Part shown: one piece after another, positions 33,490-42,373 of the stretch | Numbering within the stretch: the stretch's first letter is position 1 | How the letters are laid out: each line of letters begins with the position of its first letter | DNA from: CANNDT01 sp945876205 | GTDB taxonomy: Bacteria > Acidobacteriota > Vicinamibacteria > Vicinamibacterales > UBA2999 | Length of the DNA stretch: 64,000 bases | NCBI GenBank assembly: GCA_947503365.1 | Contig: CANNDT010000006.1 | Span: forward strand, 1 to 64,000 | Reading direction: 5' to 3' | Program-made: the position numbers and the translations under genes | Notes under the pieces: model-generated | What the model was told of the DNA's origin: nothing | Databases searched by the model: none | Seen by the model: the letters and a program-made list of their open reading frames with translations, nothing else

Positions 33490-34401
33490 TTGGCGAATCT
33501 GATCGCGTTCCTCGTCGTCACGTCGATCGTCGTCGTGGCCTCGGTGATGGGCCGGAGCTGGAGCGTGCGGCGCCGCGCGCTGATCCGCCTGTACGCGGTG
33601 GACGATCGCCGCACGCCGACCGGCGCCCGGTCGTCGACGCGCGACACGGCGCTCGGGCGATGGCTGGCGAGCGCGGGTTATCGCAAACCGAACGCGCAAA
33701 CCGTGTTTGTCGCTGCCACGATCGCCGCGGTCGTCGCGGGCATCGCGGTCAGCCAGATCTACCGCGTGGTCTTCTTCAGGCCGCTGCTGGTTGCGATCTC
33801 GAATGTGCCGGGCAGTGCCGGCGACATGCTGGCGCTGGCGCTGCAAGGCGGTCCGTGGATTCTCTTCGTCATCACGGCGATGTTGCCCGCGATCGCGGTG
33901 CGAACGAAGCGCCGATCGCGCGTGCTGGCCATCGAGCAGGACCTGCCGCTGGCGCTGGAGCTCTTTGCGACGATGGCCGAGGCCGGGCTCGGCTTCGACG
34001 CGGCGCTCGCCAAGATCGTGCGCGCGCAGGGAAGCGATCGCCCACTGGTCTCCGAGTTCGTCAACTTTCAGCACGACATGCTCGCGGGGATGTCGCGTAC
34101 CCAGGCGCTGCGTCAGCTTGCGCGCCGCATCGACATCCCCTCGCTCACCAGCTTCACGTCGGCGCTGATTCAGGCGGAACAGATCGGGGCGAGCATGGCG
34201 GAAACGCTGCAGCACCAGGCGGTGGATCTCAGGCAGCGGCGTCGCGAAAACGCCCTGCTGCGCGCACAAGCGCTGCCGGTCAAGCTCGTGTTTCCGCTGG
34301 TCGTCTGCTTTCTGCCGGGCATCTTCGTGTCGACCCTGGCACCGGTGCTGTTCCAGATGGTGGAAGTCGCCAATGGTGTGCTGAGGTCTTCGGGACGATG
34401 A
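33490..34401 (+). CDS. tadC: Tad inner-membrane platform protein TadC
   Basis: This 303-residue second platform protein has an N-terminal helix, helices near 72-92 and 108-140, a T2SSF domain (AEAGLGFDAALAKIVR, then QAEQIGASMAETLQHQA) and a C-terminal hydrophobic hairpin. The TTG start at 33490 gives the standard N-terminal membrane segment. The stop overlaps the tadD-like start (ATGA). Confidence 0.92.
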   Translation: MANLIAFLVVTSIVVVASVMGRSWSVRRRALIRLYAVDDRRTPTGARSSTRDTALGRWLASAGYRKPNAQTVFVAATIAAVVAGIAVSQIYRVVFFRPLLVAISNVPGSAGDMLALALQGGPWILFVITAMLPAIAVRTKRRSRVLAIEQDLPLALELFATMAEAGLGFDAALAKIVRAQGSDRPLVSEFVNFQHDMLAGMSRTQALRQLARRIDIPSLTSFTSALIQAEQIGASMAETLQHQAVDLRQRRRENALLRAQALPVKLVFPLVVCFLPGIFVSTLAPVLFQMVEVANGVLRSSGR

Positions 34402-35102
34402 TTCGACACTCCCTCATAACTGCCGCGTGCCTCATGGCGACGACGGCGTGCGCGACCAACCCGGTGCTGCGTCAGCAGTGCTACAACCCCGACGTCCGGC
34501 TGGCCAGGCTCCTGCAGCCGTATCAGGAGCTGCGCGCGAAAGACTGCACGGTGGAGGAGAGCATCGATCGCGGCGGCGCCGAGTGCGATCGCCTCGAGCG
34601 CGAGATCGCCACGCTTGGCGTCATTTGCGCGGCGCACGCGCCGACGCTGATGGCCAACGCCGTCATCGCCTACGACAAGCAGCGGCCGGCAGATGCGCAG
34701 CAGATGCTTGACGTGATCCTCTCGCAGCCGCACGGCTATCCGGACGCAGCCGTGCTCAGGGCGCGGATTGCGATCGAGGAGGGCAACGTGCCGTTCGCTC
34801 AGCGCCTGCTCCTTCAGCAGATCAAGCTCGTGCCCGATCATGCCGGCCTGCACGAAACCTACGCCGCGGCGCTCTACCTGGGTGGAAAGATGACTGAGGC
34901 GAGAGGCGAGCTGTCGATGGCCGGACTGCTGGGTGCGCCGCGGTGGCGGATTGCCTATCACCTTGGCCTGATCGAAGAAGCCCTGGGACTGGGCGTCGAA
35001 GCGAGCCGGTTCTATGCCGAAGCGCTGCAGGGCAATCCCGGCTGGGGGCCGGCAGACTCCCGTCTCAAGGCGTTGCGCGCGAGAGGCACCGCCGCTCCCT
35101 GA
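34398..35102 (+). CDS. tadD: TadD-like TPR lipoprotein
   Basis: This 234-residue protein has a lipoprotein signal peptide with a lipobox near residue 18 (ATTAC). Its tetratricopeptide-like helical repeats span about 80-225 (for example ANAVIAYDKQRPADAQQML). TadD-type lipoproteins act as pilotins for the secretin. It is the last gene of the pilus operon and overlaps the tadC stop. A short Pro-rich spacer and the convergent PKD lipoprotein gene follow. Confidence 0.8.
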   Translation: MIRHSLITAACLMATTACATNPVLRQQCYNPDVRLARLLQPYQELRAKDCTVEESIDRGGAECDRLEREIATLGVICAAHAPTLMANAVIAYDKQRPADAQQMLDVILSQPHGYPDAAVLRARIAIEEGNVPFAQRLLLQQIKLVPDHAGLHETYAAALYLGGKMTEARGELSMAGLLGAPRWRIAYHLGLIEEALGLGVEASRFYAEALQGNPGWGPADSRLKALRARGTAAP

Positions 35103-35133
35103 TCCCTGCCCCCTGCCCCCTGACCCCTGATTT

Positions 35134-36324
35134 CTATTCCGCCGGAGTCGCGACGGTCACCGTCTTCGACGTCGTCTGCGTCTGCCCGCCGGAGTTCGCG
35201 ACGGTCAACGTCACGGTGTACGTCCTCGCCGCGCTGTAGACGTGGGTCGGCGTCACGCCTGACCCCCGGGTGCCGTCCCCGAAGTCCCACGTATACGTTC
35301 CACTGGTCACCGTCGAGGACGAGGCATTGAAGAACACGGTGTCGTCGGGATGCGGATCGGTGGGGGAGAAGACGAAGTTCGCCGACCCGGCCGGGAGCGT
35401 CGTGGAGATCGTGATCTGCTGTGACGTCGTGGCGGTCAGGCCTGTGTCGCTGGTGACGGAGAGCCTGATCGCGAACGTCCCGCCCCGCGTGTAGCGGTGG
35501 GTCGTGGACATCCCGGTGCCGGTGGTTCCGTCGCCAAAGTCCCACGCGTACGTCCCGCCCTGTGCCGGAGCGCCCGGCGCCGGGAACGGGTTGCCAGGTC
35601 CGCCGGGGATGGGCGTGGCGTTCGCCGTAAAGATCACATCCTGGTTGATCGCCGGTGCTCTCGGCGAGAACGTGAAGTTCGCCGTGGCCGCGGGCAGCGT
35701 CGTCGAGACCGTGATCGTCCGGGACGACGACGCGGTGGCCCGGTTGTCGCTGGTCACCGTCAGGGTGACAGTGAAGGTGCCTCCGCGCGCGTAGCGGTGC
35801 GTCGTGGTGACACCCGAGCCTGGCGTGGTCTGGTCGCCAAAGTCCCACGCGTAGGTCGGATTGCTCCCCGTCGAGGTTGACGCGTTGAACGATACGTCCT
35901 GGTTGATGGTGGGATTGGTCGGCGAGTTGGTAAACCGGGCTACGGTCGGGGTGCTGCTCGGAAAGTCGTCGACGGTGAACGAGACGTATGTCGCCGTGCC
36001 TTGCGACAGCGTGACGCTCTTCTCGGTCGAGAGCATGCCGGACCTGGTATCCCGTGCCGTGAAGGTGACGTCCGCCCGCGGCGTGGGTGCGACGCCGTTG
36101 TTGAAGACGTTGCCGCCCGACTCCTGGAGCGTGAGGCTGAATGACTGGGTCTGCCCCGCGGCGACTTCGCCCACCGCGTTGCCGTTGGCTAACGCCTGAA
36201 TCGCGTTGGCCGTCCGGTTGACCACGATCACCGGAAAGTCCGATTCGTACTTGCCGGTACACCCAGACAGCACGAGCGCCGCGAGCACTCCGACAGCACG
36301 AAGACGCGCAGAGGAGAAGAACAT
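35134..36324 (-). CDS. Lipoprotein with three PKD domains
   Basis: This 396-residue surface or periplasmic lipoprotein has a signal peptide and lipobox (ALVLSGC, Cys near 21). After an N-terminal beta domain (about 25-125) it has three PKD domains of about 90 residues each, with the hallmarks TYAWDFGD (twice) and TYTWDFGD and the HRYARGGTF-type strand. PKD domains mediate protein or polysaccharide contact. ATG 36324 gives the lipoprotein signal. It is convergent with the Tad operon and divergent from the sugar dehydrogenase gene; the intergenic distance is 85 bases. A role in adhesion is inferred only from domain type. Confidence 0.88.
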   Translation of the reverse strand: MFFSSARLRAVGVLAALVLSGCTGKYESDFPVIVVNRTANAIQALANGNAVGEVAAGQTQSFSLTLQESGGNVFNNGVAPTPRADVTFTARDTRSGMLSTEKSVTLSQGTATYVSFTVDDFPSSTPTVARFTNSPTNPTINQDVSFNASTSTGSNPTYAWDFGDQTTPGSGVTTTHRYARGGTFTVTLTVTSDNRATASSSRTITVSTTLPAATANFTFSPRAPAINQDVIFTANATPIPGGPGNPFPAPGAPAQGGTYAWDFGDGTTGTGMSTTHRYTRGGTFAIRLSVTSDTGLTATTSQQITISTTLPAGSANFVFSPTDPHPDDTVFFNASSSTVTSGTYTWDFGDGTRGSGVTPTHVYSAARTYTVTLTVANSGGQTQTTSKTVTVATPAE

Positions 36325-36409
36325 GGGATGCCCAGATTCTACGATCGATCGCGGCCGGCCGTGCTTGACAATTGCGAGGGGCTGCATCACCCTGCCGCGA
36401 GATGTGCTT

Positions 36410-38119
36410 ATGAAAACACGCCTTGTCGTGCCGGCGTTCGCCCTGTCCACATCGCTCCTGGCCGCGTCGGCCGTCTTCGGCCAGTATCCCGGGAGTTTTC
36501 AAGTCGCCAAGGACGGCGCGTCGATCGTCATCGAGGACTACGCCACGGTGCCCGCGTCGAGCCTGATGCGCGACAAGCTGTACCCGGCCCCTCTTGACCC
36601 GCGCGGGCAGGTGTCGCGGGTCAACGCACTGGTGTCCGAGCCGGCCAATGCGCCGCAGTCCGCCGGGCGCTTCTTCGTCGTCGACCAGAACGGCATCATC
36701 TACACGCTGGACAAGACGACGAAGGCGTTCACGCCCTATGTCGACGTGGGCCGGGTGTTCGCCAGGTTCACGAACACCGGCAGCCTCGGGATGGGGATCG
36801 CCTCGATCACGTTCGATCCCGCGTACTCGACGAACGGGAAGTTCTACACCAACCACAACGAACGCCCCGACCCGATGCGCGCGATTGGCCCCACCAACGC
36901 ATCGTCGCCGGCGTTGAATCTCTCTGGTTACACGGTGACGCCGGCGATCAATCCGCCTGTCGGGCCCGCGTCGTACGAGTCGGTGCTGATCGAGTGGACC
37001 GATTCGAACACCAGGAACGCGACGTTCGAGGGTACCGCGCGCGAGGTGATCCGCATTGGCATGAGCTATCCGCTGCATCCGATGGGCGACATGGTCTTCA
37101 ACCCGCTCGCCCGCCGCGGCGATGCCGACTACGGCAACCTCTATATCGCGATGGGCGACGGCACCGCGGGAGAACGTCCCGGCGTCACCCATCCGATCCC
37201 GCAGCGGCTCGATGGGTTGACCGGAAAGATTCTCCGCATCACGCCCGACATCTCGCTGCGCGCGACTGACAAGCTGAGCGCCAATGGGCGCTACCGCATT
37301 CCATCGACCGGCGCCAATGCCAACCCGTTTGTCTCCGTGCCGGCCGCGCGTGGAGAGGTCTACGCGTACGGTTTCCGCAACCCGCACCGGCTGGCGTGGG
37401 ACACGGTGACCAACACGCTGCTCGCGAACGACATCGGCCACCGCTCCTGGGAAGAGATCAACATCATCGTCAAGGGTGGCAACTACGGATGGGCGGAGCG
37501 TGAAGGTCCGGAGGCCGTGTTCATCGGCGGACCGAATGATACGAAGACCGTGAGCCAGGTCGATCAGGCGGCGCGTCCGTCACCCGACACCGTGACCGTC
37601 GAGGGGATCGACAAGCCCGTGGCGCCGATCTATCCGGTCGCGGCCTACAGCCATCGCGAGGGCCCGGCGATTGGCAGCGGATTCGTCTACCGCGGCAAGC
37701 TGATGCCGCTGCTCACCGGCAAGTACATCTTCTCGGACATCGTCACCGGCCGGATCTTCTACGCCGATCTCGCGGAGATGCGCGCGGCCCAGGGCCTGGA
37801 GTCCAAAGCCCAGAGCCCGAAGCTCGCGCCCATCCATGAGCTGCAGGTTGTCTACAAGGCACCTGGCGCCACCGCCGCGGTGAACCGGCGCATGTTCGAC
37901 ATCGTCGCCGACACCTTCGTGCGCAGGAACGGCACGCCGACCGCCACCGCGGTGGTGCCCGGCGGCGCGACCGGCACAGGCCGCGGGCAACTCGATCCGT
38001 ACGGCCAGCCGTATGGAGGTGGCCGCGCGGACGTGCGATTCGCGCTCGGCGGCGACGCCGAGATCTATATCCTGAGCAAGAGCGACGGGATGATCCGGAA
38101 GATGACGGCCGCGCGGTAG
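36410..38119 (+). CDS. Secreted PQQ-dependent sugar dehydrogenase-like beta-propeller (GSDH family)
   Basis: This 569-residue secreted protein has a signal peptide (1-24, ending VFGQ) and a glucose/sorbosone dehydrogenase-type six-blade propeller. Family segments include RFFVVDQNGIIYTLD, GMGIASITFDP, YAYGFRNPHRLAWD, the metal/PQQ-region WEEINIIVKGGNYGW and AAYSHREGPAIGSGFVY. It probably oxidises a sugar or aldose with PQQ and passes electrons to the respiratory chain, but the substrate is not readable. There are C-terminal low-complexity Gly/Pro/Thr linkers near 515-545. The TTGACA at 36364 may be the -35 of its promoter. Confidence 0.87.
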   Translation: MKTRLVVPAFALSTSLLAASAVFGQYPGSFQVAKDGASIVIEDYATVPASSLMRDKLYPAPLDPRGQVSRVNALVSEPANAPQSAGRFFVVDQNGIIYTLDKTTKAFTPYVDVGRVFARFTNTGSLGMGIASITFDPAYSTNGKFYTNHNERPDPMRAIGPTNASSPALNLSGYTVTPAINPPVGPASYESVLIEWTDSNTRNATFEGTAREVIRIGMSYPLHPMGDMVFNPLARRGDADYGNLYIAMGDGTAGERPGVTHPIPQRLDGLTGKILRITPDISLRATDKLSANGRYRIPSTGANANPFVSVPAARGEVYAYGFRNPHRLAWDTVTNTLLANDIGHRSWEEINIIVKGGNYGWAEREGPEAVFIGGPNDTKTVSQVDQAARPSPDTVTVEGIDKPVAPIYPVAAYSHREGPAIGSGFVYRGKLMPLLTGKYIFSDIVTGRIFYADLAEMRAAQGLESKAQSPKLAPIHELQVVYKAPGATAAVNRRMFDIVADTFVRRNGTPTATAVVPGGATGTGRGQLDPYGQPYGGGRADVRFALGGDAEIYILSKSDGMIRKMTAAR

Positions 38120-38125
38120 GCTCGC

Positions 38126-38219
38126 GGCCGCGTGGCCTGAAGGCCGGCCGCGTGGCCTGAAGGCCACGCGCTACAGGCGATTGGTCTGCCGCCTGTAGCG
38201 CGCACCCTTCAGGGTGCGC
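38126..38219. repeat. REP-like hairpin cluster between convergent genes
   Basis: A 20-base direct repeat occurs twice (38126-38145 and 38146-38165). Three hairpins follow. Positions 38149-38170 form a 10-bp stem (CGCGTGGCCT/AGGCCACGCG). Positions 38168-38179 with 38190-38201 form a 12-bp stem (GCGCTACAGGCG/CGCCTGTAGCGC). Positions 38200-38219 form an 8-bp stem around TTCA. The genes on both sides converge, so it can also serve as a bidirectional terminator. Confidence 0.85.
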
Positions 38220-38225
38220 GACGTC

Positions 38226-39845
38226 CTAGTTCGTCCGCGCCGTGTTCTGGACGACCTTGAGAAAATCCTCGTTGCTGCCGGTGCGGCCATGCGCGCCGAC
38301 GTGCTGGCCGACATCGAGCTTCCACTTCAGCATGTTCTGGTAGAGCGTTCGCGCGGTCGCTGTCGCGGCGGGCGGCGGCGCGCCTGGCGCGGGCGGCGAG
38401 TAGAGATCCGAGTTGAACAGGATCTTCTCCTTCGGCAGGAACGCGATCAGCATGTCCTGGCTGTGATTGCCCTGGCGGTACGACGGATCGCCCAGCTCAT
38501 ACGACATGTCCTGCACGTGCAGGATCTGCATCATCTTCACGCCGTCCGTCACGACGTACTGAGCGGTGCCTCGCGTTTCGCCGCCCACCGTCTCGATCGG
38601 CGCCGGCCTGCGGCTGATCATGTACATCGGGTTGTAGATCGCCATCCGATCGGGCTTCAGCGTCCATGGCGCCGGGTAGAACGGAATCTCCAGGTAGTAG
38701 GGCTTGTTCGATTCGTGCGTCACGATCGTCGTGCCCTGCGAGAGATAGGTGCGGATGCCACCCATGTGATCCATGTGGTGGTGCGTGTTCACGAGGTAGC
38801 GCACCTGCTTGCCGGGCGTCAGCCTCTCGATTTCCGCGAGCACGGCCAGCGACCGCTCCTCGTTATTGGGCGAATCCACGACCGCGACGAAGTCCTTGAA
38901 CTCGACGAGCATGCTGTTGTGCGTGCCGCCGCCGAGCAGCCACACGCCGTCCGCGAGCTTCTGGCTCTCGATGCGCACCGGCGCGAGGACCGCGTTCTTC
39001 ACGACGTCAGGCACGGGAATCGCGGCCACCGGCACGTTCACCTTCACGTCCGAGACCTTGTACTCGTAGAAGTTGTGCGCCGGATTGAGCCGCGGGTCGC
39101 CGTGGTGGACGTGCAGCAGCATCGGAAACTTGATGCCGCCGATGTCCCTGTACTGCGTGTAGCGCATCTCGTAGTCCATGTCGCCGTACACCGGGTTCGG
39201 AATCCAGGTGTCGACCAGCTCCACGAGATTCTGATCGTTGATGGTCAGGTTCATCTTGTACCTCCCGAGGATCGGGAAGGAGACGATCGTGACCTTGCGC
39301 CCGAACTGCGACAGCCCGAAGTCGGACGCGCCGACGATCGGCAGCGTAATCGCCGTGGCGGCCGGACCGGCGGCCATCGCCGCCTTGAGCGCGCCGTGCG
39401 GCGTGAGCGCGAGCTCCAGCTGGCGCACGTCGTTCCAGGGCACGCCGTCGAGATAGAGCCGCGTGAACGGAACCGGCGTCGTGCCATTGACGTTCCACGC
39501 ATATCCGCCGCTGAGGACCTGGTTCATGCGCTGGTCGGCGCGGGGCGCGCGTCCCTGCAGCGAGTAGCTGCCATCCTTGCGGATGAACTCCTCGCGCGAC
39601 GACCTGGCGTCGTAGTCGATGGTGCGGACGTACTCGGCGACCTCGTAGTGCGGCCAGTCTTCCTCGAGGCCGTAGGTCTGGCCGATGTCGGACGACCAGC
39701 CGGCCGCGGAAACCTGGAGCGTCCTTGGATCGCCCATCGCCTTGACCGACGCCTGGAGGGCGGCGCGGGCATCCGTGGACTGCGCAAAGGCGGTCCCTGT
39801 CACCAGTCCCAGCAGCGCAACGAACGTACACAGGCGGCGCACCAT
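38226..39845 (-). CDS. Secreted metallo-beta-lactamase-fold hydrolase
   Basis: This 539-residue protein has a signal peptide (1-21, ending AFAQ), an N-terminal beta-rich domain of about 260 residues, and a C-terminal metallo-beta-lactamase fold. The metal motif THHHMDH is intact (H355, H357, D359, H360). Further metal-site candidates lie in MLVEFKDFVAVVDSP and near GNHSQDM. It is thus a probable zinc hydrolase of the periplasm. The substrate is unknown. The ATG is preceded by a strong ribosome site (GAGGAGG). It lies between the REP cluster and the DUF5916 gene. Confidence 0.87.
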   Translation of the reverse strand: MVRRLCTFVALLGLVTGTAFAQSTDARAALQASVKAMGDPRTLQVSAAGWSSDIGQTYGLEEDWPHYEVAEYVRTIDYDARSSREEFIRKDGSYSLQGRAPRADQRMNQVLSGGYAWNVNGTTPVPFTRLYLDGVPWNDVRQLELALTPHGALKAAMAAGPAATAITLPIVGASDFGLSQFGRKVTIVSFPILGRYKMNLTINDQNLVELVDTWIPNPVYGDMDYEMRYTQYRDIGGIKFPMLLHVHHGDPRLNPAHNFYEYKVSDVKVNVPVAAIPVPDVVKNAVLAPVRIESQKLADGVWLLGGGTHNSMLVEFKDFVAVVDSPNNEERSLAVLAEIERLTPGKQVRYLVNTHHHMDHMGGIRTYLSQGTTIVTHESNKPYYLEIPFYPAPWTLKPDRMAIYNPMYMISRRPAPIETVGGETRGTAQYVVTDGVKMMQILHVQDMSYELGDPSYRQGNHSQDMLIAFLPKEKILFNSDLYSPPAPGAPPPAATATARTLYQNMLKWKLDVGQHVGAHGRTGSNEDFLKVVQNTARTN

Positions 39846-39983
39846 CACGTTCCTCCTCACATCCGGTTTCCTTGGAAGTGGGCGGTAGTCTGGCACGGGC
39901 ATCGCTTTTGTCAAAACGCCGGCCTCCAGGCGACGACCGAGTCGGGGTAAGATCGCCGCGCCCCAGTCGGGTTCCGAGCCTTG

Positions 39984-42239
39984 ATGTTGCGTGTCTCCGC
40001 ACTGCTCGCGCTGTGTGCCCTGCTGAATGCTCCGGCGAGCGTGGCCGGCCAAACCGCGCTCGCCCCTGCACCAGTCTTTCCCCAGACCATTTCACGAGAC
40101 GAAGCCGGACACGTCGTCGTCCGCGCCATCCCTCTCACAGCGCCGCTGAAGCTCGATGGCAAGCTGGATGAGGCGATCTATCGCGAGATGCTGCCGGCGT
40201 CGGATTTCGTGCAGACCGAACCGAAGGAAGGCGTGCCGGCGACGGAGAAGACCGAGATCTGGATCCTCTACGACCACGACAACGTCTACGTCGGCGCGCG
40301 CATGTGGGAGAGCCATCCCGAGCGCATGGTCGTCAACGAGATGCGCAGGGACAGCCCCAACGTGTTCCAGAACGAGCAGCTCGCGATCGTGTTCGACACG
40401 TTCTACGACCGCCGCAACGCGGTGGGTTTCTCGATCAATCCGATCGGCGGACGGCAGGACGGCCAGATTACCAACGAGAAGTGGAATCGCGACTGGAACA
40501 CCGTCTTTGATTTTGGCGTCGGCACATTCGACGGCGGCTGGACGGCGGAGCTCGCCATCCCGTTCAAGTCGCTGCGCTACCGCCCAGGCGCCGCGCAGAT
40601 CTGGGGGATGAACGCGCGCCGCGTGAACAAGTGGAAGAACGAGTATTCGCACCTCGCGCCGGTGCCGAGCGCGGGCGCGGGGTCGGGCCTCTACCGCATG
40701 TCGCTCGCAGCGACGCTGGTCGGGCTCGACGTGCCGTCGGGATCCAAGAATCTCGAGATCAAGCCCTACGCGATCTCGGACCTGACGACCGATCGCAACG
40801 CGAGTCCCCGGATCTCGAACGACGTGGGCGGCGACCTCGGCGTCGACGTGAAGTACGGCGTCACGCAGAACCTCACCGCCGACTTCACCTACAACACCGA
40901 CTTCGCGCAGGTCGAGGCCGACGAGCAGCAGGTCAACCTCACCAGGTTCAGCCTGTTCTTTCCGGAGAAGCGCGAGTTCTTCCTGGAGAATCCTGGACTG
41001 TTTGCCTTTGGCGGCGTCGCCGTCAATTCGGGCCAGCCGACGAGCGATGCGCCGATGCTGTTTTACAGCCGGCGGATCGGACTGAACCAGGGACGCGTGG
41101 TGCCCCTGACCGCCGGCGGACGGCTGACCGGCCGCGTCGGGCGCTACGCGATCGGGTTGATGAACATCCAGACCGGCGACGAAACGGTCTCGCGTTCGCC
41201 GTCGACGAATTTCTCCCTGGTGCGCGTGAAGCGCGACATCCTGCGCAAGAGCAGCATCGGCTTGATCGCCACCGGCCGATCCATCAACTCGAGCGGCAGC
41301 GGATCCAATTCGGTGCTCGGCGTCGACGGCGCATTCTCCTTCTTCCAGAATCTGTTCTTCGACACCTACTGGGCCCGCACCCGGACGACCGGGCGGTCAG
41401 GGGATGATGCGAGCTACCGCGGCGCGCTGTCGTATGCCGGCGACCGCTACGGCGTCGAGCTGGAGCGGCTCGCCGTCGGCAACAACTTCAATCCCGAAGT
41501 CGGCTTCGTCCGCCGCTACGACATGCGCCAGAGCTCAGGGGCGCTCAGGTTCAGCCCGAGGCCGAAGGCCAGCAAGCTGGTTCGGAAGTACTCCTACCAG
41601 GGCTCGATCAACTACGTGGAGAACCGCGCCGGCCGCCTCGAGACGAGAGACGACGAGGGACGGTTCGACATCGAGTTCCAGAACAGCGACCGGTTCACGG
41701 CGAGCTACGTGGACTCGTATGAGTTCCTGCCGCGTCCCTTCCGCATCACCTCCGGCATCACCTTGCCGGTACGCGGCTACGATTCCAGCAAGGTGCGGCT
41801 GGCGCATACGCTCGGCACGCAGCGCGTGATGTCGGGAACGGCGGCAGTGGAGTACGGATCGTTCTACAGCGGCCACCGCCTGGCGGTGGGTCTCAGCAGC
41901 GGCCGCCTCAAGGTCACGTCGCAGTTTTCGCTCGAGCCGACCTATTCCATCAACCAGGTGGATCTCGTCGAAGGGTCGTTCACGACGCAGCTCCTCGGTT
42001 CGCGCATCTACTATTCGATGACGCCGCTGATGTTCGCCAGCGCGCTGCTGCAGTACAACTCGACCAACCACCTGATGTCGGCCAACGCGCGGCTCCGCTG
42101 GGAATACGCCCCCGGCAGCGAGCTGTTCGTCGTCTACAACGAAGAACGCGACACGCTCGGAGGCCTCGCGCCGTCGCGCTATCCCGAGCTCGCCAACCGG
42201 TCGTTCATCGTCAAGATCAATCGATTACTTCGCTTCTAA
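39984..42239 (+). CDS. DUF5916 outer-membrane protein with N-terminal carbohydrate-binding (CBM9-like) domain
   Basis: This 751-residue secreted protein has a signal peptide (1-23, ending VAGQ). A domain at about 45-240 is related to CBM9-type carbohydrate-binding modules (LDGKLDEAIY, WNRDWNTVFDFG, WTAELAIPFKSLRY). A C-terminal beta-barrel domain of the DUF5916 family ends in aromatic Phe, as in outer-membrane proteins. A characteristic FSLFFPEKREFFLEN block lies near 330. ATG 39984 was chosen over TTG 39981. Members of this family often occur with TonB receptors, and one is encoded convergently here. A role in polysaccharide capture is inferred. Confidence 0.87.
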   Translation: MLRVSALLALCALLNAPASVAGQTALAPAPVFPQTISRDEAGHVVVRAIPLTAPLKLDGKLDEAIYREMLPASDFVQTEPKEGVPATEKTEIWILYDHDNVYVGARMWESHPERMVVNEMRRDSPNVFQNEQLAIVFDTFYDRRNAVGFSINPIGGRQDGQITNEKWNRDWNTVFDFGVGTFDGGWTAELAIPFKSLRYRPGAAQIWGMNARRVNKWKNEYSHLAPVPSAGAGSGLYRMSLAATLVGLDVPSGSKNLEIKPYAISDLTTDRNASPRISNDVGGDLGVDVKYGVTQNLTADFTYNTDFAQVEADEQQVNLTRFSLFFPEKREFFLENPGLFAFGGVAVNSGQPTSDAPMLFYSRRIGLNQGRVVPLTAGGRLTGRVGRYAIGLMNIQTGDETVSRSPSTNFSLVRVKRDILRKSSIGLIATGRSINSSGSGSNSVLGVDGAFSFFQNLFFDTYWARTRTTGRSGDDASYRGALSYAGDRYGVELERLAVGNNFNPEVGFVRRYDMRQSSGALRFSPRPKASKLVRKYSYQGSINYVENRAGRLETRDDEGRFDIEFQNSDRFTASYVDSYEFLPRPFRITSGITLPVRGYDSSKVRLAHTLGTQRVMSGTAAVEYGSFYSGHRLAVGLSSGRLKVTSQFSLEPTYSINQVDLVEGSFTTQLLGSRIYYSMTPLMFASALLQYNSTNHLMSANARLRWEYAPGSELFVVYNEERDTLGGLAPSRYPELANRSFIVKINRLLRF

Positions 42240-42240
42240 G

Positions 42241-42369
42241 CCACGAAGGCACGAAGGCGGCCACGAAGAACACGAAAATCACGAAGCCAGAACGCCCTTT
42301 TGGGTTTCTAAATTCTTCGTGATCCTCGTGTCCTTCGTGGCTAAACCTCCGTGATCTTCGTGGTTACCA
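42241..42369. repeat. Long imperfect inverted repeat (CCACGAAG/CTTCGTGG) between convergent genes
   Basis: The left arm (42241-42286) carries CCACGAAGGCACGAAGG and CACGAAAATCACGAAG. The right arm (42315-42369) carries CTTCGTGATCCTCGTGTCCTTCGTGG and GATCTTCGTGG. Together they could form a stem of more than 30 base pairs with mismatches. It ends two genes facing each other and is a likely bidirectional terminator; the CACGAA unit repeats in both arms. Confidence 0.75.
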
Positions 42370-42373
42370 CGCC

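Noticed and set aside
35012..37441. Minus-strand open frame of 809 codons
   Set aside because: It runs through the PKD lipoprotein gene in a wrong frame and against the sugar dehydrogenase gene. No recognisable domain.
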